Assembly: GCA_022013635.1 (NCBI GenBank)
Contig: JAKLPX010000099.1
Location: 1 to 6,021 of the forward strand
Source of the DNA: Candidatus Delongbacteria bacterium
GTDB lineage: Bacteria > UBA4055
DNA: 6,021 bases
Direction: 5' to 3'
Numbering within the stretch: the stretch's first letter is position 1; each line of letters opens with the position of its first letter. Positions 1-5,996 of this stretch are shown in pieces. A program made the position numbers and the translations under genes. Under the pieces are notes generated by a model, which saw only the letters and a list, made by a program, of their open reading frames with translations, searched no databases and was not told where the DNA came from.

Positions 1-198
1 ACGGTAACATTCTTTCCATACTAAATTTAAGTTATTGATGTAATTTTCGTAACTATCGTGAAATCCAATTTGATCATCTGTACCATAATCTTTCAGTTGC
101 CAATAAGGCGGTGAAGTAATGACCAAATGAACAGAATTATCAGGTAGTTCAATCATATTTCTGCTATCACCGTTAATTATTTTATGAATTGTTTTCAT
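1..198 (-). CDS. Site-specific DNA methyltransferase, beta-class N4-cytosine/N6-adenine type, N-terminal 66 residues (cut by the window edge)
   Basis: The reading frame opens with ATG at 198-196 and stays open for 66 codons to base 1, so the 3' part lies outside the window. The protein begins MKTIHKIINGDSRNM and carries the catalytic motif IV TSPPYW at residues 26-31, followed by QLKDYGTDDQIGF. The layout of INGDS, then about 15 residues, then a hydrophobic strand, then TSPPYW, is typical of beta-class amino-methyltransferases of the N6_N4_Mtase family, in which motif IV precedes the AdoMet-binding motif I. An SPPY rather than D/NPPY core is more usual in N4-cytosine enzymes, but this does not settle the base modified. 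AGGA stands five bases before the ATG, which supports the start. The gene follows ispF by 66 bases. By hand count it is about 30% G+C against about 48% for ispF, so it may be an acquired restriction-modification or orphan methylase gene. Any partner nuclease is out of view. Confidence 0.9.
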   Translation of the reverse strand, partial: MKTIHKIINGDSRNMIELPDNSVHLVITSPPYWQLKDYGTDDQIGFHDSYENYINNLNLVWKECYR

Positions 199-264
199 TT
201 GAATCCTATTTTTAGCTTTTTAACAATAATTGAATATAACTAAAACCATTGATTTTTCCTATAA

Positions 265-753
265 TTATTTCTCCCTCACCCCACTCATCAGCATGACGAC
301 AGCCTCAGCACTGATGCCTTCGCCTCTGCCTTCGAATCCGAGTTTTTCGGTGGTGGTGGCTTTGACGGAGATATTCTTGATGTCGGTTTGGAGTGTTTCT
401 GCGATTACAGCACGCATCTGGTCAATGTGATCTTTGAGCTTGGGTTGTTCGCAGATGACAGTGGAGTCAATGTTGCTTATTTCATAGCCTTCGGCTCTGA
501 TGAGTTCGTAAACTTTTGCGAGTAAGACTTTGCTGTCGATGTTCTTGTAAGTTCCGTCGTTGTCGGGGAAATGTTTGCCGATGTCGCCCAAAGCTAAAGC
601 TCCGAGTATGGCGTCCATTATGGCGTGAAGCAGTACATCCGCGTCGGAGTGGCCGAGGAGTCCTTTTTCATAAGGAATTTCGATCCCGCCGATTATGCAC
701 TTTCTGCCTTCTACCAGCTTGTGTACATCATATCCTATTCCTATTCTATACAT
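265..753 (-). CDS. ispF: 2-C-methyl-D-erythritol 2,4-cyclodiphosphate synthase
   Basis: IspF converts 4-diphosphocytidyl-2-C-methyl-D-erythritol 2-phosphate to 2-C-methyl-D-erythritol 2,4-cyclodiphosphate and CMP in the cytosolic MEP pathway of isoprenoid synthesis; it acts as a homotrimer. At 162 residues this has the usual full family length. The N-terminus RIGIGYDVH supplies the metal ligands D9 and H11, and H43 in [12 protein letters not shown] is the third. GHSDAD (34-39), GDIGKHFPD (56-64) and the signature [17 protein letters not shown] (130-146), with the phosphate/cytidine-binding T133-T134 and E136, are all intact. A clear Shine-Dalgarno GAGGG (758-762) lies four bases before the ATG. 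The start is only 20 bases after the asmA-like stop, so the two genes are probably co-transcribed. No ispD lies beside it, unlike the common ispDF pairing. It is an ordinary, intact housekeeping gene. Confidence 0.98.
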   Translation of the reverse strand: MYRIGIGYDVHKLVEGRKCIIGGIEIPYEKGLLGHSDADVLLHAIMDAILGALALGDIGKHFPDNDGTYKNIDSKVLLAKVYELIRAEGYEISNIDSTVICEQPKLKDHIDQMRAVIAETLQTDIKNISVKATTTEKLGFEGRGEGISAEAVVMLMSGVREK

Positions 754-773
754 AGTTCCCTCTTAAAGTAAAT

Positions 774-3700
774 TTACAGATCGTCCTTTACATACTTATC
801 AAGATAAAACTTTAGAGACTGTTTGGAAAGTGATATCTGTTCCGAAAGCGGGAAATAGACGAGATACCACGGTTTTTTGAGCTTTATCAGGGTATATAAG
901 AAATTATTTTTGATGGTGAATGAGAAGAGATCGACCTTGATGCCGGGGAAAGCGTTTAGCATATTCTTGACCATTCCTGCCGTTTGATCGCCTGAATTTT
1001 TGTTTAGGAATTCAAGTAGGTATTGGGCATCGTCGCCTGATATTTTTGAGACATTTATCTCACCGTTCAGGTCAGGCTCGTTTATTATGTCGAGCCCTTT
1101 TGATTTTAGCTTCATGATGACATTCATTTCGGTTGACGGGCTTCTTTTTGTTTTGGCCCTGTTGAGATAATAAGTGTTCAATCCGGTCATTGTTATTCCC
1201 ATGTCGAGATCCGCCCTGTTGACTATACCATCCATTCCACCCTGCTTTACATCCAGCCTTAGATATCCGGCTGCGTTACCGTCGAACAGCTCATAATAGA
1301 ACCTGTTCAGGCAGAATTTATTGTCGTCGAAATATATGTCGAGATCAATATTTTTGATATTATTGTTGAACATTTTATGCGCAACGGCTATTGTGTCTAT
1401 CCTGAAATTCGATACCGGCACACCGTTAAGTTTATAATAATCCCTCTTCGTACTGTATTCAAGGAAATTAAAATCGTCGGATATGTCGAATTTTTTGATA
1501 CCTAAGAGCTTCATGGCTTCAATATCCAGCTTTGCGTTAAAAGGAATTTCGGCGTTAAGGTTAATGATCTTTACTTTGTTACCGAGACTGTCAAGCTCCA
1601 GAAGAAGTCCGATATCCTTAAGCGATTCAGTATGCTCGACTGAAGCCGTTTTCGGATTGCCTTTCAGCTTTGTTACGCCGGAGATGACACCTTTTATATT
1701 GCCTATGCCTTTGACGAAGGAATAATTTTCTTCTAAGCCTATTTTATGTGATAGTTCAAGATCGAACATGTCCACGCTGTCTTTGATATCCGCCGTTCCT
1801 TTTACATTGAACTCTGTTTCAAGCGATGGAACTGCCATGCTGAGCTTTAAAATTCTGATCTCGCCTGATTCCGCATACCTGATGTTGTTCTCCGCCCTGA
1901 TATTGCCTTCGATACCCATATCTTTCAGCATTCCCGCATAATCAGCTGAGTTGACCGCGATATCACCGATGAGTGAAACATCCTTTGTTAAAAGATTGAC
2001 CGTCTGATTGACTTTCACACCCTTTTTGATCGCGATATCGTCATGATAAAGTGAATCTATGTTTAGGCTCAGCCTGAGTTCGGAAGTCGATTCCTGCTTT
2101 GTGACATTACCGCTTCCGTCTGCCGATATATTTACATACCCGTTATATAATTTCGTGTTCTGAATTTGAGGGATCCCTGTTGCTTTCCCTACTTCGAGAA
2201 GCTGATCCAGATCTGCGAATGCTTCAAATTTTCCGACGCTGACAGCCATAGTTTTCAGGTCTGCTGAAATATCCTTCAAATCCGCAGATAACATATCGTT
2301 TATCTTTGCTGTCAGTTCAATAAGCTTATATCTCTCCTTCGGATGTCCGCTGATATCGGCTTTCAGATGCGCAGATATTTCCCTACCGTCCGCTGCCGAA
2401 TAAACCGATGCGGTGTCGCATTTGAACTCGGTTGAAATATTCACCGTATTCTCTACAATTCCGCCTGCATAATTCAGCTTTTCGTCTATAGTTACGAAAA
2501 GGTTTTCAGGAGCTGTCGATTCAAGAATGTGCGGATGAAGTCTTTCCGCTTTGAATGTTATATCAGCTTTTGTGTTTTTTATTAGCGCCGAGACTGAAAG
2601 ATCCGACACATCGAAAGCTGCGTCAACGGTGATACCGATATTTCCTTCGGCTATATCTGATATTTCATAATCCAGATTTACGCTTTCAGGCATAAAATCA
2701 CTTTTTAGTATAGGGTTTGCCGTGAGACTCTGCCTTCCGGTGGAATATTTCTTGCCTGATACATTTGCGTTTATGCTTTCGAGCTCCATTTCAAGATCGA
2801 CAGAGCTGGACAGAAGTTTATTGTCCTTAATAACCAAAGCAAATACGCTGTTGACCATGAGATATTTTATGGCCGCCGAAATATCTTTTTGCATGTACGA
2901 CAGATCAACGACTGAAAAATCCATACTGCCGGACACATCTGTAAGATTTTCCGCAACAATATGCTTTATCTTAACATTTTTCAGATCAAAAAATGAATTC
3001 TTGATGTTTACGCCTTGAAGATCGGCAAGCCCTTTTGATGAAACAAGTTCGACTATCTTGCCTACATCTGCGGATACTTCCGATATCTCGATCACAGCGA
3101 CCTGCTGGGTTGTCAATCCTGTTACAGAACCTTTCAGCTTTGTTTTAAGCATATCGTCAAGATAAAATCCGAATGATCTTATTTCAAGAGAATCGCTTTT
3201 CAAATTATAATATGCGGTCAGATCAACACCGATGTCGCCTATTCCCTCAAGATTTACAGCCGGGCTGAAAAGCTTCAAATCTTTCATCTTGTGCGAGAAA
3301 CCGATGGTAATATTTTCGTTCTTTGCTTTTACAGTGATATTCAGGTCCTGTAAAAATTTTACGCTGTTTTGTTTGTCTCTGAAAGACAGTTCATTCTTCT
3401 CTGCGGTCGAGATCATAACATCAGCTTTCAGATTATCCATATCCCTGAAATTCACATCGCTGATTTTCAAACTGTAAAGCGGAAGCTTTGCGGACATCGG
3501 GTTCTCTGACGATCTGTCTTCGTAGCTCACATCAATATCATTTACTTCGAAATTCCTGAGATCTATTATGAACTGCGGTGCAGTGCTGTCCGAAACAGGC
3601 TTTTCTTCTACAGGTTTCTTCTCATCCTTTGCCTCATCCTTTTTTCCCGCGAATTTCTCTATTATTCCGTCGAAATTGAACCTGCCGTTTACATCTTTCA

Positions 3701-4055
3701 CGACAGTGATCTTCGGATGCTCAAGAACCATCGTTTTTACAACAAGTTTTTTATCAAGAAGCGGCCACAGATCGTATTTAAGATTAAATGATTCCATGCT
3801 GAAAAGTGAATCAGGCATGTCATTATCTGTAAAAGTGAATTTTTCGACCGTAACGCCTTTAAAAAGACTGAAATCAAGCCGCTCGATCTTAAGCCCGAGA
3901 TTATAATTATCTTTTAAATATGATTCGATTTTTGAGATCAGAAACGACGACGGAAAGAAATACTGAAGCATTAAAAATATTGAACCGAGGAAAATAATTA
4001 TCAGAGCGGTCAGATATAAGAATCCCTTGAATATTTTTTTCCTAATGTTTTTCAT
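774..4055 (-). CDS. AsmA-family inner-membrane-anchored periplasmic protein (AsmA/YhdP/TamB-like)
   Basis: This 1093-residue protein has a short basic N-terminus (MKNIRKKIFK), one membrane segment at about residues 11-33, and then about 1050 residues predicted to be periplasmic. Right after the membrane segment, KIESYLKDNYNLGLKIERLD followed by SLFKGVTVEKFTF matches the AsmA N-terminal pattern (a helix, then a strand over a 'GxxIxxxxxSLF' segment). A lysine/glutamate/proline-rich linker lies at about 137-159. The rest is a long run of alternating hydrophobic-polar strands, as expected for the repeating beta-groove architecture of AsmA-like proteins. That family (AsmA, TamB, YhdP, YdbH) is linked to lipid transfer and outer-membrane assembly; the exact substrate here is unknown. 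The length is close to that of YhdP and TamB, but I cannot assign it to either subfamily. The start has only a weak GAG-type ribosome site and lies 12 bases after the kinase-like stop, which suggests translational coupling. ispF follows after 20 bases. Confidence 0.85.
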   Translation of the reverse strand: MKNIRKKIFKGFLYLTALIIIFLGSIFLMLQYFFPSSFLISKIESYLKDNYNLGLKIERLDFSLFKGVTVEKFTFTDNDMPDSLFSMESFNLKYDLWPLLDKKLVVKTMVLEHPKITVVKDVNGRFNFDGIIEKFAGKKDEAKDEKKPVEEKPVSDSTAPQFIIDLRNFEVNDIDVSYEDRSSENPMSAKLPLYSLKISDVNFRDMDNLKADVMISTAEKNELSFRDKQNSVKFLQDLNITVKAKNENITIGFSHKMKDLKLFSPAVNLEGIGDIGVDLTAYYNLKSDSLEIRSFGFYLDDMLKTKLKGSVTGLTTQQVAVIEISEVSADVGKIVELVSSKGLADLQGVNIKNSFFDLKNVKIKHIVAENLTDVSGSMDFSVVDLSYMQKDISAAIKYLMVNSVFALVIKDNKLLSSSVDLEMELESINANVSGKKYSTGRQSLTANPILKSDFMPESVNLDYEISDIAEGNIGITVDAAFDVSDLSVSALIKNTKADITFKAERLHPHILESTAPENLFVTIDEKLNYAGGIVENTVNISTEFKCDTASVYSAADGREISAHLKADISGHPKERYKLIELTAKINDMLSADLKDISADLKTMAVSVGKFEAFADLDQLLEVGKATGIPQIQNTKLYNGYVNISADGSGNVTKQESTSELRLSLNIDSLYHDDIAIKKGVKVNQTVNLLTKDVSLIGDIAVNSADYAGMLKDMGIEGNIRAENNIRYAESGEIRILKLSMAVPSLETEFNVKGTADIKDSVDMFDLELSHKIGLEENYSFVKGIGNIKGVISGVTKLKGNPKTASVEHTESLKDIGLLLELDSLGNKVKIINLNAEIPFNAKLDIEAMKLLGIKKFDISDDFNFLEYSTKRDYYKLNGVPVSNFRIDTIAVAHKMFNNNIKNIDLDIYFDDNKFCLNRFYYELFDGNAAGYLRLDVKQGGMDGIVNRADLDMGITMTGLNTYYLNRAKTKRSPSTEMNVIMKLKSKGLDIINEPDLNGEINVSKISGDDAQYLLEFLNKNSGDQTAGMVKNMLNAFPGIKVDLFSFTIKNNFLYTLIKLKKPWYLVYFPLSEQISLSKQSLKFYLDKYVKDDL

Positions 4056-4067
4056 TAACTCTAAATA

Positions 4068-4871
4068 TTATTTCTTAAGTAATTTTATCTTGAATTCTGT
4101 ACCGTCTTCGACATTTTTCAAAGAATAATCATAGCCTGCATATTTTTCCAGTGACAGCTTTAAAAAATAAAGGTCCAGCCCTTCACCGTTAGGAATATTA
4201 TCATCCTGTTCAGAATCTAAAAATCCTTTCTTTGTAGTATATAAAGGCTCAAAAAGTTTTGATTCATCTAAAATATTCGCTCCGTTAGCTGAAATTGATA
4301 AAACTACAAAATCGTTATGATTTTCCGTCTTGAAAACTATTTTATTTTCTTTACCTGAATTTATCGTCGAATCAACTGCATTCCTCGTAACGACATACAG
4401 AATATTGTAAATATCCTTATATTCCATCTTGATAAAAGGATTACCTTCAAGTTCATACTCGACAACGGAATCGTGCTTGAATCTTTTATAGATTTTAAAA
4501 TATTCGCCAAACGATTTGATCGTTCCGTTTATATCTATCATCTGAATTCCCTGACTATTTTCGTTGAAAATCTTATCGTTCAGATTTTTCATGAAATGAT
4601 TCAGTTCCAACATCGGAGCTTTAAACTGTTCGATTATTTTCAGCATATCTTCATGCTCGGTTATTTTTGAATTGAACTCGTCCTCGCTCATTTCTTCTTT
4701 CTTTGCCTGAAGCTTCTTGATCTTCATCTGTATTTTCATGGCGGATAATATAATCTTTGAATCCAGCACCGTAATTTTACCGTTGATATTATGGATCATC
4801 CCCGGCATAAGTTTACCGTACTGCATAAAAAAATATATATCCTTCAGTCTTTCTATTATCTCTTTTTCCAT
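4068..4871 (-). CDS. Soluble histidine-kinase-like GHKL ATPase domain protein with degenerate G1 box
   Basis: This 267-residue protein has no signal peptide, membrane segment or sensor domain. Residues 23-32 (PGMIHNINGK) resemble a histidine-kinase H box with H27 as the candidate phosphoacceptor. A lysine/glutamate-rich helical stretch (about 36-105) would form the dimerisation hairpin. The C-terminal half resembles a HATPase_c domain: N-box-like NILYVVTRNAVDS (156-168, N164), F-box LFEPLYTTKKG (206-216) and G2-like NGEGLDLYFLKLSLEKYAG (228-246). The G1 box is unusual: the DxGxG motif reads A195-N-G197-A-N199, losing the adenine-contacting aspartate and the second glycine. ATP binding may therefore be weak or absent. 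No response regulator is next to it. The start is supported by AAGG at 4880-4883, eight bases before the ATG, and by the upstream promoter. It probably leads an operon with the asmA-like gene and ispF. The family resemblance is fairly clear, the activity is not. Confidence 0.75.
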   Translation of the reverse strand: MEKEIIERLKDIYFFMQYGKLMPGMIHNINGKITVLDSKIILSAMKIQMKIKKLQAKKEEMSEDEFNSKITEHEDMLKIIEQFKAPMLELNHFMKNLNDKIFNENSQGIQMIDINGTIKSFGEYFKIYKRFKHDSVVEYELEGNPFIKMEYKDIYNILYVVTRNAVDSTINSGKENKIVFKTENHNDFVVLSISANGANILDESKLFEPLYTTKKGFLDSEQDDNIPNGEGLDLYFLKLSLEKYAGYDYSLKNVEDGTEFKIKLLKK

Positions 4872-4948
4872 AATTTCAGCCTTAATTGATTCTTATTCTA
4901 ACAACTTTATAATATAGCTTTGATTAAAGTTTTAAACAAGAAATAAAA
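4855..4948 (-). repeat. Split direct repeat, copy A (promoter block 4911-4948 plus kinase-start block 4855-4874)
   Basis: Two blocks here recur upstream of the lipoprotein gene. Bases 4911-4948 match 5937-5974 at 36 of 38 positions (differences at 4917 and 4924). Bases 4855-4874 match 5912-5931 at all 20 positions and contain the ATG and next codons of the kinase-like gene. Here the blocks are separated by 36 bases that include the kinase ribosome-binding site; in copy B the spacer is only five bases. The orientation is the same in both copies, and they enclose the lipoprotein gene. Confidence 0.9.
4911..4939 (-). promoter_or_regulatory. Predicted sigma70-type promoter of the kinase-asmA-ispF unit
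   Basis: On the minus strand TTGTTT (4939-4934) and TATATT (4916-4911) are separated by exactly 17 bases. This would start transcription near 4904 and give a leader of about 33 bases carrying AAGG at 4883-4880 before the kinase ATG. The same two hexamers and the same spacing are kept in the copy at 5937-5965, which supports function. An imperfect dyad (AACTTTAATCAAAGCT on the minus strand) fills the spacer and could be an operator. Confidence 0.6.
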
Positions 4949-4955
4949 TATTCAA

Positions 4956-5888
4956 CTATGGAAGGCAAACAACGCGGAAACCAATGAAGTAGGCTCTGCT
5001 GTCCGGGAAATGGGAAAGACGGCAAGAGACACAACAGTACCTGATTTTGCCAAGCCAGCTGCTGCCGCGGATGACACGGTAAGAGCCGCTTTGTGAACCT
5101 AATGGATTTTCCTGCGCACTTTCTTTATAATAATTTTCGCCGTACAAATCCCAGCACCATTCCCAAACATTGCCGCTCATATCGTATAAGCCAAGTTCGT
5201 TAGGTTGCTTTGTGCCGACAGGGTGAGTCTTACTTCCAGAATTACTTGAGTACCAAGCAACATCTCCGACACTATTACTACCGCTGTATTCGTATCCCTT
5301 GCTACTATTTCCTCCTCTTGCGGCATATTCCCATTCGGCTTCAGTCGGTAATCTGTAACCATCAGCCTGGAAATTGCATTCAACTTTTTCTCCGCTTACC
5401 GTATAGCAATTTTCCAACCCATTCTTCTCGCTTATCCAGTTGCAGTAATCAACCGCATCGTACCAAGTTAAAGAATGCATCGGACAGTTTCTGTCATCGG
5501 CTGTTATTGATGAAAATATTTGAAGATTACCATCTTTATCGTATTTTACATTTTCATTTGTATAAAGCTTCGCTTTTTCGAAATCTTTCTTCTCTAAATC
5601 CTTCAAATAATCATACCAGTCTAGGAGCGTAACTTCATATTTACTTATATAGAAACTGCCGACCGTAACGCCATGAATAGGTTTTTCTTCATCATTTTCA
5701 TTGCTTCCCATCTGAAATATGCCGCCCTGAACGAAAACCATAGGATCGGCTTTGGACCTGACTTTATCCATGATCTGATTTGATTTTTCTTTAATCTTTG
5801 AGTCAGCTTGATTTTTATCGCTGTTACCGCAACCGAAGAGCATGAGCATCATTGCGATGATTGTACATAATTTTAATGTTTTTAACAT
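4956..5888 (-). CDS. SUMF1/formylglycine-generating-enzyme-fold surface lipoprotein, candidate DGR variable protein
   Basis: From ATG at 5888 this is a 310-residue protein. Residues 1-19 form a lipoprotein signal peptide (basic MLKTLK, hydrophobic core, lipobox LFGC with lipidated C20), then a polar linker to about 48. The rest is an FGE-sulfatase (SUMF1) C-lectin-type domain: VFVQGGIFQMGS (51-62), FYISKYEVT (79-87), YRLPTEAEWEYAARGG (178-193), GLYDMSGNVWEWCWD (233-247), RVIRGSSW (271-278) and the ending GFRVVCLP (303-310). An in-frame TTG at 5912 would add eight acidic residues before the signal peptide; I prefer the ATG, with GGA seven bases upstream. In true FGEs a cysteine sits two residues after the aromatic of RGGSY/W; here that site is G280, so enzyme activity is unlikely. 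The last ~41 codons look like a DGR variable region, as in the treponemal TvpA lipoprotein, which shares this fold. A terminator and its own promoter precede it, so it is probably transcribed separately. The likely role is surface ligand binding, by inference. Confidence 0.88.
   Translation of the reverse strand: MLKTLKLCTIIAMMLMLFGCGNSDKNQADSKIKEKSNQIMDKVRSKADPMVFVQGGIFQMGSNENDEEKPIHGVTVGSFYISKYEVTLLDWYDYLKDLEKKDFEKAKLYTNENVKYDKDGNLQIFSSITADDRNCPMHSLTWYDAVDYCNWISEKNGLENCYTVSGEKVECNFQADGYRLPTEAEWEYAARGGNSSKGYEYSGSNSVGDVAWYSSNSGSKTHPVGTKQPNELGLYDMSGNVWEWCWDLYGENYYKESAQENPLGSQSGSYRVIRGSSWLGKIRYCCVSCRLSHFPDSRAYFIGFRVVCLP
4959..5081 (-). other. Candidate diversity-generating retroelement variable region (VR)
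   Basis: These bases encode residues 270-310 of the lipoprotein. From residue 273 to 301 the codons at positions usually written as asparagine in DGR template repeats are I273 ATC, G280 GGC, I282 ATC, Y284 TAC, C289 TGC, S292 TCC, F294 TTC, S297 AGC, A299 GCC, Y300 TAC and F301 TTC, all of the form NNC. L279 CTT, L291 CTT and H293 CAT are of the form NNT. This is what adenine-directed mutagenesis of AAC/AAT codons would give. Between them stand the usual fixed residues: R274, G275, W278, R290, P295-D296, R298 and I302-G-F-R-V-V. The G+C of this patch is about 55% by hand count, above the rest of the gene. No template repeat or reverse transcriptase was seen in the window. Confidence 0.6.
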
Positions 5889-5911
5889 TTCCGATTCCAA
5901 ATTTTCTTCCA

Positions 5912-5974
5912 ATTATCTCTTTTTCCATAATACGCAAATATAACTTTGAATAAAGTTTTAAACAAGAAATAAAA
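5912..5974 (-). repeat. Split direct repeat, copy B (promoter block 5937-5974 plus kinase-start-like block 5912-5931)
   Basis: This is the second copy of the pair described at 4855-4948, about 1.03-1.06 kb away and in the same orientation. The two blocks are separated by only five bases (5932-5936), so the ribosome-binding site present in copy A is missing. The 20-base block includes an ATG (5928-5926) in the context of the kinase start. In this copy it opens a different frame from the lipoprotein gene and so looks like a leftover. Confidence 0.9.
5937..5965 (-). promoter_or_regulatory. Predicted promoter of the lipoprotein gene
   Basis: TTGTTT (5965-5960) and TATATT (5942-5937) on the minus strand are 17 bases apart, as in the kinase promoter. 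The start point would fall near 5930, leaving a leader of about 42 bases before ATG 5888. The spacer holds a perfect dyad, AACTTT-N4-AAAGTT, a plausible operator. The -10 also reads TATATTTG, which fits the Bacteroidota-type TAnnTTTG element, so the sigma-factor class is open. Confidence 0.6.
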
Positions 5975-5996
5975 ATGAGGGATTTTTCCCTCATTT
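5973..5996 (-). terminator. Rho-independent terminator of an upstream gene outside the window
   Basis: A perfect ten-base-pair stem (5973-5982 with 5987-5996, arms AAATGAGGGA and TCCCTCATTT) encloses a four-base loop. Read on the minus strand, the stem runs into TTTTTATTT, a fair U-tract, so it most likely ends transcription entering from the right edge. Its T-tract overlaps the upstream end of repeat copy B. On the plus strand the following tract is weaker. It separates the lipoprotein gene from whatever lies upstream. Confidence 0.8.

Noticed and set aside
199..264. Promoter or terminator between ispF and the methyltransferase
   Set aside because: The gap is AT-rich, but I see no convincing hexamer pair with good spacing and no stable hairpin.
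3568..3906. Open frame of 112 codons on the plus strand inside the asmA-like gene, with similar ones at 1483-1725, 2722-3018 and 3232-3477
   Set aside because: These are antisense shadows of the long, well-behaved minus-strand gene. The proteins are low-complexity Ser/Phe-rich strings with no recognisable domain or convincing start.
4872..4955. Search for a DGR template repeat, a terminator or a small RNA between the lipoprotein and kinase genes
   Set aside because: At 84 bases it is too short for a template repeat plus its flank and has no similarity to the variable region. The only inverted repeat (4903-4909 with 4925-4931) is seven bases with a wide loop overlapping the promoter, not a convincing terminator.
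5177..5383. 68-codon minus-strand frame within the lipoprotein gene
   Set aside because: It is an alternative frame over conserved SUMF1 motifs and has no recognisable content.
5210..5632. 140-codon plus-strand frame opposite the lipoprotein gene
   Set aside because: The minus-strand frame holds a complete SUMF1 domain with motifs throughout. The plus-strand product shows no family features and no ribosome-binding site of note.
5888..5912. TTG at 5912 as the start of the lipoprotein
   Set aside because: It would place an acidic EENLESE stretch ahead of the basic signal-peptide n-region. ATG 5888 gives a standard lipoprotein signal peptide of 19 residues before the lipidated cysteine.
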